In this document: positions 36,802 through 46,191 of the stretch, in pieces
Layout of the letters: each line of letters opens with the position of its first letter
How positions within the stretch are numbered: position 1 is the stretch's first letter
Origin: Leptospira sp. GIMC2001
GTDB taxonomy: Bacteria > Spirochaetota > Leptospiria > Leptospirales > Leptospiraceae
Assembly: GCF_028462125.1 (NCBI RefSeq)
Contig: NZ_CP115468.1
Coordinates: forward strand, 3,775,559 to 3,839,558
DNA length: 64,000 nucleotides
Reading direction: 5' to 3'
Notes under the pieces: model-generated
The model's database searches: none
Told to the model about the DNA's origin: nothing
The model's input: only the letters and a program-made list of their open reading frames with translations
Made by a program: the position numbers and the translations under genes

Positions 36802-38376
36802 CTAACTTCTGATTGCCATCTCTCTTTCATGAGTTTCAATCTTAATGTTAAGATCTTGAACTAATTGAGATAGATTTTGCGAAGATACAGAAATTCCATT
36901 GATCGTAGTTGCTAAGACATTTGAAAAGTCACCAATTTCGGACATAGATCTAGAAATTATTTCTGTCTGAGATCTTGATTCCTCAGTGGAATTCTTAATC
37001 TCTCTAGATAGTTCCATTACCAAATCTACACCCTGCTTCAATTGTTCGCTTGCCATCGTTTGGGATTCCGCTTGATTATTAAGATAAGCAACCAACTCAC
37101 GTATTGATCGAATCGCATTTGCTACTTCGGTATACTCTTCAACAGCTGTATCTACTTGATCACTTCCGAGTAAAATCTCTTCATTGCTTTTCTTTATAAG
37201 AACATCTATTCCTTTTATACTGGCACTTGTTCTTTCCGCTAAGTTGGATATTTCATCGGCAACAACAGTGAATCCGCGTCCCGCTTCTCCAGCTCTAGCT
37301 GCTTCAATTGCTGCATTGAGGGCTAACATATTTACTTTGCTCGAAATCTCATTAATGATTTTTAGAATTTTGTTCATCTCTTGAAAACTCAAGCGAATGG
37401 ATTTCATACTATCTTTCATGAACGTAATTTTTTTCTCGGCGATCTGATTACGTTCAATCATTTTGTCAATTTTATCCAGAATATTATTGGTCTCATTCGA
37501 AATTAAATCATTAGAAGTTGTTATCTGATTCACATCGGATCTTGATTCTTTCATTCGTGATTCTTGATTAATAGATTTATCTGTTATAGAATTTACTCCA
37601 GCTTCCAACTCTTCAATACTCGCTACAATTTCTTCAACAGTGGAAACTTGATGAGATGCCTGTTCCGATACGGAAGACACAGTATTAGCGAGATTCTGAG
37701 ATACGGATAGAACTTCTCTTGAATTTTCTTTAATATTCTTTTTTATAAAATCATTTAGATCCGAAGCTCTTTGTACTTCGAGTTGGATTAGATGAGAATT
37801 TTTTCTAAAAATTCGAATTGTTAGTACACCAACAGAATAAATCATTATAAGACCTAAAAGACTATCATAATACTGCAATTTAAAGCTATCTTGAAATTCA
37901 GGAAGTACAATGTTACGACAATAAAAATAAAGGCTTGTTGAAGTTGAAACTAGCATTAGCGATGCGACAGATAAAAGCCGAACACCAGCAAATAATGTAC
38001 ATAATGATAGAATTGAAAATGAGAAAAACATATAAGTTGATAAAGCTTGAATAGGGGACACAAAGATTTTGGAAATCATTCCACCCATAATTGCAAGAAT
38101 CTGAACGACTATGAAAACTATGCTCGCGGTATTGTATCTATTCTTATAAAGAAGGTATAAACTCACCTGAAGTCCTGCAAAAGCAGGAACAATTATAAAC
38201 ATAGTCTTTGCAGCTAATTCTGGTAAAACGATTAAGAGAATTAAATTTCCCCAGAACATAACATTCGAAAACACTATCTGTAAAATTAAAAGATACTTAG
38301 CTCTTGCACGACTCAGATAATCAAGATGCTGGTAAGGAGCAAGAATATGGGAAGAAAATTTAGAATAAAGACTCAT
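36802..38376 (-). CDS. Methyl-accepting chemotaxis protein, third receptor
   Basis: This 524-residue receptor has about six N-terminal membrane helices (to about residue 190) and a cytoplasmic signalling hairpin, [20 protein letters not shown], then [21 protein letters not shown]. It lacks a large extracytoplasmic sensor domain, like the receptors at 1249-4528, but is clearly more distant in sequence from them than they are from each other. It stands alone between convergent and codirectional neighbours. Confidence 0.92.
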   Translation of the reverse strand: MSLYSKFSSHILAPYQHLDYLSRARAKYLLILQIVFSNVMFWGNLILLIVLPELAAKTMFIIVPAFAGLQVSLYLLYKNRYNTASIVFIVVQILAIMGGMISKIFVSPIQALSTYMFFSFSILSLCTLFAGVRLLSVASLMLVSTSTSLYFYCRNIVLPEFQDSFKLQYYDSLLGLIMIYSVGVLTIRIFRKNSHLIQLEVQRASDLNDFIKKNIKENSREVLSVSQNLANTVSSVSEQASHQVSTVEEIVASIEELEAGVNSITDKSINQESRMKESRSDVNQITTSNDLISNETNNILDKIDKMIERNQIAEKKITFMKDSMKSIRLSFQEMNKILKIINEISSKVNMLALNAAIEAARAGEAGRGFTVVADEISNLAERTSASIKGIDVLIKKSNEEILLGSDQVDTAVEEYTEVANAIRSIRELVAYLNNQAESQTMASEQLKQGVDLVMELSREIKNSTEESRSQTEIISRSMSEIGDFSNVLATTINGISVSSQNLSQLVQDLNIKIETHEREMAIRS

Positions 38377-38411
38377 CTTAGAAAACTATTGGATTCAAAT
38401 CGATAACAGAA

Positions 38412-39077
38412 TCAAGGAGTTTTCCAAATCCATACCCTTTCTTCAGGATGAGATAACAATTCTAGATTCCACTTTATTGACATCCATTCCATAGTTTTTT
38501 CATGAAAGAAAGAAACATGCGTATCATCTCTTGCATAGAACCATTCGGAGAAATTTTCTGACCCGTGCATTCTGTTCCAAGGAAGTGTCATGATAGAAAG
38601 TATACTTTTTGGCTTTAAAAGACTTAGAATTTTAGGAATTTCTATTCCTGGGTTATAAAAATGTTCCCACACTTCTGTACAAAAAAGAAAATCAAATTTT
38701 ATTTTTGGAAAAATTGGAAAATAATTTGGGTCGTAATCATGCATTTCGTATCCATGATTAGATAAAATTTTTGATAAGGCTGGTCCAGGTCCGCAACCAT
38801 AATCTAATCCAATCTTTTTTCCATCTAAAAATGGCAAAGTTGGTAGAATGGATCGATTCAAAAATTGTATATATCCAAAATTTTCGTAACTATTCTCATG
38901 CTTTTCATAACGCCTTTTCTCAGTTTCTTGATCTAGATGGTAGAATGAAGATACGAAAATTAATTCACATTTATCACAATGGTAGTATTCCCTATTTATA
39001 GGTTGTCTTGAATACAGTTCAATTCCGTTCGTATTGTAACAAAGTGGACATTTAACTTTGCTTGGATTTTGATTCAC
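38412..39077 (-). CDS. SAM-dependent methyltransferase with N-terminal zinc ribbon
   Basis: This 221-residue protein starts with a four-cysteine zinc-ribbon-like module (CPLC at about 10-13, CDKC at about 34-37). A methyltransferase core follows, with motif I IGLDYGCGPGPALSKIL and FLFCTEVWEHFYNP. The Cys-ribbon plus methyltransferase order is common in proteins acting on sugars or carrier-bound substrates. The start is a GTG that overlaps the stop of the upstream lipoprotein gene (GTGA), so translation is coupled. Confidence 0.85.
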   Translation of the reverse strand: MNQNPSKVKCPLCYNTNGIELYSRQPINREYYHCDKCELIFVSSFYHLDQETEKRRYEKHENSYENFGYIQFLNRSILPTLPFLDGKKIGLDYGCGPGPALSKILSNHGYEMHDYDPNYFPIFPKIKFDFLFCTEVWEHFYNPGIEIPKILSLLKPKSILSIMTLPWNRMHGSENFSEWFYARDDTHVSFFHEKTMEWMSIKWNLELLSHPEERVWIWKTP

Positions 39078-39886
39078 TCGCTATAATCTGGTTCCTTATA
39101 CAAAAACTGAATGGATCCAATTTGAAATTGATGAACAAAATCTTCATCCAATAAGGAATTGGTAATTGCAATTTTCATTGGAATACTTTTCCCATCAACC
39201 AAAGTATAATTTTCGTAGTGAATTACACCTCTATAAGAATCAAAAACATCTCTGTAAGTAAACTGAATAAATTCAATCGCTCCAGTATCCTTTCTGGTAT
39301 AGGAAATATATTGATCATGGTTTTCCGAAATTTCAAAACTTCCATTGGTCGCAAATATTTCGTGATAAAAATGATCTCCAAGTCCAATCTCCCCTAAGTA
39401 AGCAAGACTTTCATATTTATGCAACATAGTTGGTAGCAAGAGATATAGGCGTAGAGATTCCAAATATACTTTTACTTCAGAATCTTTTATAAATACCTTA
39501 CCGGAAGCATCTTCAATAACAAAAGGCTCCCCATTCTCTAAACCATATATTTTACCTCTTTGACTTCCATCCGTGAAGGTAATATCCATATTTGTATTGT
39601 TAAGCGATAACCTAACCTTCATAGCTTGTACAGGTTCAGGAACAGGAGTAAAGAATCTAACAAGAGACGAATTCCAGTAGTCTACCATGTAGAATTCAAG
39701 TGCTTCAACTTTTGACCATTTTAATGGAGAAAGAGAAGGATCAATCGGATCGGATAATAGATCTCTTGCTTTCTTTTGAATATCTGCTGGAACATCACCA
39801 TTTATTAGCAGATCCGTCCTCAGATCAGCTATCGCACAGGAAATTTGAAGAAAAGTAATAAATAAAAATAAAGGCAATCGACCCAT
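39074..39886 (-). CDS. Putative lipoprotein with LolA-like fold features
   Basis: This 270-residue protein has a short signal peptide ending in LQISC, a plausible lipobox with Cys17. The mature part is rich in alternating strands (MKVRLSLNNTNMDITFTDGS, GSFEISENHDQYISYTRKD, YENYTLVDGKSIPMKIAI), which recalls the LolA/LolB or DUF4292 half-barrel lipid carriers. That assignment is tentative. It is the first gene of a two-gene unit with the zinc-ribbon methyltransferase. Confidence 0.65.
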   Translation of the reverse strand: MGRLPLFLFITFLQISCAIADLRTDLLINGDVPADIQKKARDLLSDPIDPSLSPLKWSKVEALEFYMVDYWNSSLVRFFTPVPEPVQAMKVRLSLNNTNMDITFTDGSQRGKIYGLENGEPFVIEDASGKVFIKDSEVKVYLESLRLYLLLPTMLHKYESLAYLGEIGLGDHFYHEIFATNGSFEISENHDQYISYTRKDTGAIEFIQFTYRDVFDSYRGVIHYENYTLVDGKSIPMKIAITNSLLDEDFVHQFQIGSIQFLYKEPDYSE

Positions 39887-39964
39887 GTTTCCAAGTTTAA
39901 TCTCTAAGATTAGTAATGGTCAACTGGTTTCCTCAAATGGAATTGGTTTTTTATTATTTTCTGC

Positions 39965-39999
39965 TAAAAAAAATTCCTGACCTTTTTTCAAAGGTCAGG
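39965..39999 (-). terminator. Rho-independent terminator of the OMP1-lipoprotein operon
   Basis: CCTGACCTTT (39976-39985) pairs with AAAGGTCAGG (39990-39999) in a ten-base stem with a four-base loop, followed on the minus strand by a run of eight T residues. It lies 60 bases after the stop codon of the gene at 40060. Confidence 0.92.
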
Positions 40000-40059
40000 A
40001 GTGGTTTGGATCCAAAGGCATCTTCAGATTCAAAACCAATCAAAGTCAAATCATTAGCA

Positions 40060-41658
40060 TTAGAGTGAAGTGTTGGGAAATACTGTATTTTCTTTTACAG
40101 AGCCAACTTCTTCGAACAATTTAGCAGAGTTTTGCAATGCTGCCCTATTTTCCGTAAGCTTACCTTCTCCGCAGACAGCGATCTGAGCCGCAGTAATTGT
40201 GGTGCCGGTAGCCGTTGATAATCCTGACGCAAGAAGAGCCTTCGGAAAAGCACGAGTTGCCTCTGATCCTCCGTATACACATACAGATAGTAATTGTGTC
40301 TCACCACCATTTCCAGACGTTACTTGAAGATCCGGTAGTTTTCCACCACCTAGCGCAACTGAGATCGGAAACTTGGATCTGAGAGTTCGATTGCAAGCGA
40401 TCGCATCTGTAGATGAACCACCACTTGCACTTATCTGTCCTGCATATAGGGAAGCCGCAGTTCCCGACGGACTAAGTGCATAGGAAATTTCTCTAGCCGA
40501 AGTTAGTTCCGATTGACTGTCATTTGGTAGTTCAACTGAAATTCCTCTATTCATGCCAAGTTGTTCACAATTATCCACGGGTGTTGCACTGAGATTGATG
40601 CCTGCCGCATACGATTCTGCAGAAAGAACAAATTTTTGATTGTTCTTATTGATCGGCATCAAAGCACCAAAACCTAGACCGACTAGTGATCCGAATTTTG
40701 GATAAGCTTTTTCCGGAAGTATACTTATCGTTCTATCAATGGAAGTTGTAACTGGGTTGGGGTTTGGTTGGTTGTAGACTCCAGTAACCAGAGAAACTGG
40801 GACTGTATTTGGAAGACCTTTAAAGGCCGCTGCTTGTACATTTGGTAAAAGTTTTACTCCTGGCTTGCGACAAGCAGGTTCGTTGGCTATGACAGCAACC
40901 GAATCAGATTGGCTTTTTATATCAGCTTCACGATTAGCTGTTGTTAAACCAGCAATGCTACAATTGGCTCTTGGGATCTTGGCACAAGCTAGAGTTCCTG
41001 TTCCATCTGTTCTATCAACAACACCAAACGATGCAGCAAGTGTCGTGGTTATGGCTGCACAATTTGTTACATAATTCACAAATGAATTACAGCTCACTGG
41101 GTTTCCGCTCGCTGCAATTAATGAAACCACTGTTGCTCCTGCTCCCGTTGGAAAAGCAGCTGCGGCACCGGCATTATCACTCACAGCTAAGTGTCCAATG
41201 AAAAGAAAGTAGTCTCGAAAAGTTTTTGTCCATACAAGGGCGGCATTTCTTTTGGCATCTGTCCAAGTATCGCCACCTGTTCCAAAGAATGCATCGTATT
41301 TTAGGTTGTAAGGAACATCAGAATAGCTAGCAAAGCCTTGTGCTGAAATTGATGAACCAGTAACCGCCTCGTATTGCGTCTGTCCAAATGTGTCAATTCC
41401 ACCATTGAAGGTAGCATTGGTATAGACTCCCGATGCGGTCCCAGCTTGGGTAACTGCAGTTTGAACAATGGCTCCGTATCTAAGTCCTGCATGATTGATA
41501 GAAATTGCACAGCTACCTGATGCAAGTCCTCTAATTTGTGAAGCAACTAAGCCCGCAAGTAATGCATCATCTTCAACTTTTTCTGGATGACAATTGATTG
41601 CAAGAGTTGCTAACGCTGATACTGCGATTGTTTTAATAATATATGATTTAAAGTTCAT
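40060..41658 (-). CDS. Leptospira-type lipoprotein, unknown function
   Basis: This 532-residue protein has a signal peptide and lipobox ATLAINC (Cys23), followed by an acidic tether. The mature protein is Ala/Thr/Ser/Gly-rich with about a dozen cysteines, suggesting a disulfide-stabilised exported domain. I do not recognise a domain. It begins 25 bases after the barrel-protein gene at 41684, with GGAGGAA before the ATG, so it is the second gene of the OMP1 operon. A role at the cell surface together with OMP1 is inferred from context only. Confidence 0.72.
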   Translation of the reverse strand: MNFKSYIIKTIAVSALATLAINCHPEKVEDDALLAGLVASQIRGLASGSCAISINHAGLRYGAIVQTAVTQAGTASGVYTNATFNGGIDTFGQTQYEAVTGSSISAQGFASYSDVPYNLKYDAFFGTGGDTWTDAKRNAALVWTKTFRDYFLFIGHLAVSDNAGAAAAFPTGAGATVVSLIAASGNPVSCNSFVNYVTNCAAITTTLAASFGVVDRTDGTGTLACAKIPRANCSIAGLTTANREADIKSQSDSVAVIANEPACRKPGVKLLPNVQAAAFKGLPNTVPVSLVTGVYNQPNPNPVTTSIDRTISILPEKAYPKFGSLVGLGFGALMPINKNNQKFVLSAESYAAGINLSATPVDNCEQLGMNRGISVELPNDSQSELTSAREISYALSPSGTAASLYAGQISASGGSSTDAIACNRTLRSKFPISVALGGGKLPDLQVTSGNGGETQLLSVCVYGGSEATRAFPKALLASGLSTATGTTITAAQIAVCGEGKLTENRAALQNSAKLFEEVGSVKENTVFPNTSL

Positions 41659-41683
41659 TAGTCGTAATTCCTCCTATATGAAA

Positions 41684-42592
41684 TTAGATTTCGATTTTGT
41701 AACCGACGCGATAAGTCTGACCGCCAATAACAACTGGATAAGCAGGATATGGAGACAAAGCGGCAGCTCCACCGGCAGATTTTGTTCCAGCGCTTCCCAA
41801 GGCAGCAGATAATATGGTTTCCAGTTCGAAGAAAAGATGACCACTATTTGTAACTTGAGTCTGTGCACCTACAATCCAGTTAAGTCCGAATCCATTGACA
41901 TTGAATTTTGCATTTTCGTTTATGATTGAAGGGGAAGGTGCATCACTCAAAAATGATCCGCCAGGTCCTGCAATGCCAGGGAAAGCAGCAGCCAATGTAT
42001 CACCATCGACTGTACCTGAGACTGACCATCCACCTCGGAAGTAGTTCACGCCAGCTCCAACATAAAATGCCGTATCTTTCTTTTCGTTATACAGTTTGAT
42101 TCCGATATAGGCAGGAATTGTCCAAGCTTTGTAGTCCCATTCTTGTTCCAGCCATCTATAACCTGCAACAGTCGAGGTTGTATAACCTCCTGCAACTTTT
42201 TGCGTATAGTTTACATTGATTCTCCAGAATAAGCTTTCTATATTGAATAGACCTTCTGATTCATAACCAACATTTAGATTGAGACCAACCATTGCCCCGT
42301 TAGTCTTTACACCTATTGCTCCTAAGCTTGTATCGTTGAGAGCTACTAGTGTATTCTCAGAATAAATCGCCTTCTGTGTTCCACCTGCGATGTCTCCATT
42401 AGCAGATCTTACAGGTCTTGCGGAATCCAATCCATCCTTCGTGATAGTTCCACCAAGTTGACCCAAATCTAATTGTGTTCCAATACCAAACATCAGGTAT
42501 GAACGTGGACCCTTTTTAGCATCCTCTGCAGAAATTGCTGTAACTAGCAAAACGCAAATCGCCAAAAAGATGTTAGTAATCTTTTTAAACAT
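41684..42592 (-). CDS. Outer-membrane beta-barrel protein, paralogue 1 (OMP1)
   Basis: This 302-residue protein has a signal peptide (MFKKITNIFLAICVLLVTAISA) and a mature part with alternating amphipathic strands, aromatic girdles and a C-terminal strand TYRVGYKIEI, as expected for a small barrel or porin. It can be aligned over its whole length with the protein at 47540-48439 (about 60-65% identical by eye; shared SSTVAGY, YFRGGW, DAPSPSII). AGGAGAC lies upstream of the ATG. Its promoter lies in the 406-base repeat (42659-43064). It is the first gene of an operon with the lipoprotein at 40060. Confidence 0.8.
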   Translation of the reverse strand: MFKKITNIFLAICVLLVTAISAEDAKKGPRSYLMFGIGTQLDLGQLGGTITKDGLDSARPVRSANGDIAGGTQKAIYSENTLVALNDTSLGAIGVKTNGAMVGLNLNVGYESEGLFNIESLFWRINVNYTQKVAGGYTTSTVAGYRWLEQEWDYKAWTIPAYIGIKLYNEKKDTAFYVGAGVNYFRGGWSVSGTVDGDTLAAAFPGIAGPGGSFLSDAPSPSIINENAKFNVNGFGLNWIVGAQTQVTNSGHLFFELETILSAALGSAGTKSAGGAAALSPYPAYPVVIGGQTYRVGYKIEI

Positions 42593-42668
42593 TCAATGTC
42601 TCCTCAAGAGTAATCTTTTTGTTATTCGAGAAATCAAAATCGCAGCCTATGATTTCTCTAGGCTTTTA

Positions 42669-42698
42669 GTCATAACAAATATTATATTAAAATGTCAA
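42669..42698 (-). promoter_or_regulatory. Promoter of OMP1 (extended -10)
   Basis: On the minus strand TTGACA (42693-42698) is followed after 18 bases by TATGAC (42669-42674), preceded by TGT, an extended -10 element. Transcription would start near 42660, the edge of the 406-base repeat, giving a leader of about 68 bases before the OMP1 ATG. Confidence 0.6.
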
Positions 42699-42885
42699 AT
42701 AAAAAACATTTTAACCGCAAAATAACTGCTTTGTGCCACGTACAATCAAGAGTTATATGATATCATTGCACAACTGATCATAGTTTTTGCGATGCGAACG
42801 AAAAAATGATCCAATAGGTTGATATCTGATCCTAAAAAGTATGCATGTATAGCATCGAGAAGACGGTAAGTTGCGTTAGATGAAT

Positions 42886-42924
42886 TAAAAAAAGGCTACG
42901 ACAAATGATTCCATTCATCGTAGC
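42886..42924 (-). terminator. Second terminator within R1
   Basis: GCTACG (42895-42900) pairs with CGTAGC (42919-42924), with additional ATGA/TCAT pairing inside, and is followed on the minus strand by CCTTTTTTT. It lies about 70 bases beyond the first terminator, so it is either a back-up or the end of a short transcript starting within the repeat. Confidence 0.75.
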
Positions 42925-42940
42925 AAAGATCACACTCGTC

Positions 42941-42967
42941 ACAATTGATATTTCAATAGTCAATTGT
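42941..42967. repeat. Inverted repeat in R1
   Basis: ACAATTGA (42941-42948) and TCAATTGT (42960-42967) are inverted copies around an AT-rich centre. In the R2 copy the arms are one base longer (ACAATTGAT/ATCAATTGT) because two of the four R1/R2 differences fall here. It could be a regulator binding site. Confidence 0.5.
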
Positions 42968-42995
42968 CAAGCAAAATCTCTGCTAGGTGGTATAT

Positions 42996-43028
42996 AAAAT
43001 AAAAAAAATGCCTCCCTGATTAGGAGGC
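42996..43028 (-). terminator. Terminator of the ROK-GH106 unit, within R1
   Basis: GCCTCC (43010-43015) pairs with GGAGGC (43023-43028) around a seven-base loop, followed on the minus strand by ATTTTTTTTATTTTA. It lies about 40 bases after the GH106 stop codon at 43067. Confidence 0.9.
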
Positions 43029-43066
43029 AAGTTTGATTGGAGGATGAATAAAATTAGAGCAGGTTT

Positions 43067-46000
43067 TTATTCCATAGAAATTATTTCTATTGGTCCAAGA
43101 ATTCCTGTGGACATGAGTTGAACATTTCTTCTCGAAAACTGAGAATAATGAGGATCACCAGATTTTCCTTTACCAATCTTTGAATTGTAAAGAGGACTAA
43201 ATGCTTTAATTTGAATTCTATTCTTACCCACTTTCAAAAAATCTGTAATATCGATATTATATGGTGGAACGAAGTAAAATCCCACCTGTTTATCATTAAC
43301 GGACAGCTCAAGTGAGTGGAAAAATCCAGAAATTTTTATAAATTTCTTTAGGAGATCATTATTCTGAAGATTAAATATAGCAGAATAATCGCCAACGCTA
43401 CTGTATTTTGTTTCATTCCTCTCGGACCAATCGAAAAGTTCCGATCGCAAGAAATTTTTTCCTTCAATATTTATATCCCAAACTTGAATAGTTTCTGATC
43501 TCAATTGAGTCAATGAGTTAACATAATTAGGATATGTTTTGTTTTCTAATTTATTCTTAGAGAAAAGTATGAACCTTGATCCATAACCTTCGATTGAGAT
43601 TCCTTCTTGTAGTTGAGTCAATGTTAACTTTCGAATCGTTCCATCCAGAACATTTAGGAGAAAAATTGCTTGTATTCTTTCATCATAGTTTACTCTTAAT
43701 TTGGATTCATTTTTTGATTTATTCGCATAGAAGCTAAGCACTGATCCATCTTGCATCAGGCGCTTAGATGATTGAATATTTGGGCTACTTGCTACAAATG
43801 ATCCAATTTTATCAGAACCTTTAATGATAAGATCTTTAATACTCAGATTTTTTAATAGCCTTACTTCACCATTAGAAATTGCTGTATTCAATAAATTTTG
43901 AATCTTTTTGTCATTAATAACGTAATTAAGGTAACCAGGTTGCTTGGTCGGTATTTTATCCAGAAAAATAATTCTCGCTCCGCTTTTTCCTAGATTTACT
44001 AGTTTTTCTGCAACTTCAATAGGGATATGTGGCACGTCTGCTACAATGATCTGCGATACCTTGTTTCCCCGAATTTCAATTTCACCACCTATGAATTTAG
44101 CTTCAAGAATTGAATCATTGTTTACCCATGACCATTCTATTCCTTGATCATGGAATACTTGTAAATGTTTGTATATAAGATGAAGCCATTTACTGCTTTC
44201 TGAAGTTTTGCTTGAATCACTTATGAAAGGAATCCCTGGAGGCAATTCAATTGTTTCCGGCTCTAAATTATCCAGATAACCTCCTCGCAAATGTTCATTG
44301 GGATCAGAAACCCCTTGTTGATAGCCAATTCCTAAAAAAGGAAAATATACCAATGTAGATTTTTTAGGTTTTCCAGATTGAAGTGCATACTGAACTCTTT
44401 TAACATATTTATTAATATGAGTCATGGCATTCCAAATTTGATTTGTTTTACGATAGTCAAATGAAAAACCAAACATAGGTGAATAAGGTGAAGACCAGGG
44501 AAACCAACCTTCCTCACCAAAATCTTCGTTTTGATACAAATATGCTGATCCATGATAGATTGTATGGTTTATTCCATTTGCAAAGGCTTTGTCAAGTGCA
44601 ACTTTTACTTTCAGGGGACTACTCATATAATCTCTACCTATAAAAACAATCGATTCACAACTTGTAAGAGGTTTATTATATAAAAATGAACCCGACGATA
44701 CCAGCTTTAAGAAGGAATATGAGAATTCTCCATATAGATGCTCTGCTTCAGGTATATCAATATATTTGGCGGCTTTCATTGTATCCATAGGAAGACCGTA
44801 GCCTTGAGAGCGGTGCACTAAACCACGTTTGCTCATCCATTCTTTACTTGTTTTTAAAAATCTCTCTTCTAATAATTCAGAGATAGTTAAATCGTAGTCA
44901 TAAACAATTCTAGAATCTTCCTGATCAAAAATAAATTCAGGTTTACTTTGAATAGCCAGGATATGGCCATAGCCATGGTTGTATGCTGGAATTATATTCG
45001 CTGGTAAGAAAGGACGTATATCATATCCTCTTTTTGTTTCAAAAATATTAAAAAAATCCTTAGAGAAATGTCTCTCAACAATAAACTCATAACTATCGTT
45101 AAAGATTCCACGAAATGTATTTCCATAAAAACTCTTAAGTCCTGTTCGATCTCCAAATAAATACGAATAATTATTTTTTACTTTATCACTATCGAAATGA
45201 TCAACCACGTAGCTAGTTTCTTCAGTAGGAATTAAAACAGGCGACTCATCCGCAGGTAATGACCAAAAACCTATAACAATCCAATTTCCTTCTGGTGCTT
45301 CCCATTGCAGGATGTTTGATTCATGACTTATAAAATTATCCAAAATTATATGGGATTTTTGATTCAATTGAATTTGATCATTCAATTGTAAAAGAAATGT
45401 GGTTCGATCATTCTTCTCAATTTTGTAAGCAACAACAGTTTCAAGTTTTAAATGATTTAAGTAAATTTTTCCCCCTTTTAGAAAATTATCACCTGTGGCC
45501 ATTTGAATAATTCCGGGCAGGTAAGAGGTAAAAGGAGGATTGGGATGTTCGATTTTTAATTGAATTTTCTTTCCACCACTGACAATAACCTCGCTATGCA
45601 ATAGAGTTAGGAGATTATCGTCCAAAGTCAAGTGTCTACCTCCGGTAGGCCAACCACCCGTTGAATTCAGATCCACCTTCATGTCTTTTTTCTTAGCTTC
45701 ATTCATAACTATTTTTAGATTATCATAATAGGATTCTGTATCCCAACTATAAACTCGATTTCGATGGACTTCATTCATTTTTGGATTTAAACCCATGATA
45801 AAAGGTTGTATCTCCACGCCAGCAATACCCACTTCGCTAAATTCTTGAATTTCTTTTTTTAGCTGGGACGGGGTTACATCATTACCTGGCCACCACCAAC
45901 GAGCGAATGGACCAAATCGGAAATCTGGATTTGTGAAGTCCTTCAATTCGAAATTATATTTGGTGAATTCTTTTAATTTAATTTCTTTTATTAAGTCTGC

Positions 46001-46180
46001 ATGATTATTGTCGAAGGGCGATGATACTAATTTAGAATTTGAAACTCTTCCATCATCATGCTGAATGATCGTATCTCTAATCTTTAATAATACTATTTGC
46101 AACGTAATGCATGCAAAAATGCAAATCGCAAATAGTATACTTAATGGAATAATAATATACTTTTTTTTCTTAAACATCAT
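43067..46180 (-). CDS. Glycoside hydrolase family 106-type alpha-L-rhamnosidase, membrane anchored
   Basis: This 1037-residue protein has an N-terminal hydrophobic helix (about 8-32) that could be an uncleaved anchor or signal. The catalytic region opens with FRFGPFARWWWPGNDVTPSQ and EVGIAGVEIQPF, the pattern of GH106 alpha-L-rhamnosidases. The C-terminal region (about 900-1037) is beta-sandwich-like, with VGKNRIQIKAFSPLYNS typical of a sugar-binding jelly roll. It would remove alpha-L-rhamnose from plant or bacterial polysaccharides or glycosides in the periplasm. AAGGAAG precedes the ATG. It follows the ROK gene by 11 bases and ends at the R1 repeat. Confidence 0.85.
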   Translation of the reverse strand: MMFKKKKYIIIPLSILFAICIFACITLQIVLLKIRDTIIQHDDGRVSNSKLVSSPFDNNHADLIKEIKLKEFTKYNFELKDFTNPDFRFGPFARWWWPGNDVTPSQLKKEIQEFSEVGIAGVEIQPFIMGLNPKMNEVHRNRVYSWDTESYYDNLKIVMNEAKKKDMKVDLNSTGGWPTGGRHLTLDDNLLTLLHSEVIVSGGKKIQLKIEHPNPPFTSYLPGIIQMATGDNFLKGGKIYLNHLKLETVVAYKIEKNDRTTFLLQLNDQIQLNQKSHIILDNFISHESNILQWEAPEGNWIVIGFWSLPADESPVLIPTEETSYVVDHFDSDKVKNNYSYLFGDRTGLKSFYGNTFRGIFNDSYEFIVERHFSKDFFNIFETKRGYDIRPFLPANIIPAYNHGYGHILAIQSKPEFIFDQEDSRIVYDYDLTISELLEERFLKTSKEWMSKRGLVHRSQGYGLPMDTMKAAKYIDIPEAEHLYGEFSYSFLKLVSSGSFLYNKPLTSCESIVFIGRDYMSSPLKVKVALDKAFANGINHTIYHGSAYLYQNEDFGEEGWFPWSSPYSPMFGFSFDYRKTNQIWNAMTHINKYVKRVQYALQSGKPKKSTLVYFPFLGIGYQQGVSDPNEHLRGGYLDNLEPETIELPPGIPFISDSSKTSESSKWLHLIYKHLQVFHDQGIEWSWVNNDSILEAKFIGGEIEIRGNKVSQIIVADVPHIPIEVAEKLVNLGKSGARIIFLDKIPTKQPGYLNYVINDKKIQNLLNTAISNGEVRLLKNLSIKDLIIKGSDKIGSFVASSPNIQSSKRLMQDGSVLSFYANKSKNESKLRVNYDERIQAIFLLNVLDGTIRKLTLTQLQEGISIEGYGSRFILFSKNKLENKTYPNYVNSLTQLRSETIQVWDINIEGKNFLRSELFDWSERNETKYSSVGDYSAIFNLQNNDLLKKFIKISGFFHSLELSVNDKQVGFYFVPPYNIDITDFLKVGKNRIQIKAFSPLYNSKIGKGKSGDPHYSQFSRRNVQLMSTGILGPIEIISME

Positions 46181-46191
46181 GTAAACTTCCT

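Larger units (their letters stand above)
42659..43064. repeat. 406-bp direct repeat, copy R1
   Basis: This non-coding block is nearly identical to 48500-48905, with a constant offset of 5841 bases and no gaps. I find four differences: two inside the inverted repeat near 42955-42960, one near 42990 (GGTGGTAT versus GGTGATAT) and one near 43058. Going along the minus strand it holds a terminator (42996-43028), an inverted repeat (42941-42967), a second terminator (42886-42924), about 180 bases of spacer, and a promoter for OMP1. It starts three bases after the stop codon of the GH106 gene and ends at about the predicted OMP1 transcription start. Confidence 0.95.

Noticed and set aside
42925..42995. 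A small RNA between the two terminators of R1
   Set aside because: There is a TTGACA in the right direction but no acceptable -10 box at 16-18 bases, so I did not call a gene.
42659..43064. The 406-bp repeat as an insertion sequence or MITE
   Set aside because: No terminal inverted repeats or target-site duplications were seen at the edges, and there is no transposase; its parts are ordinary terminators and a promoter.
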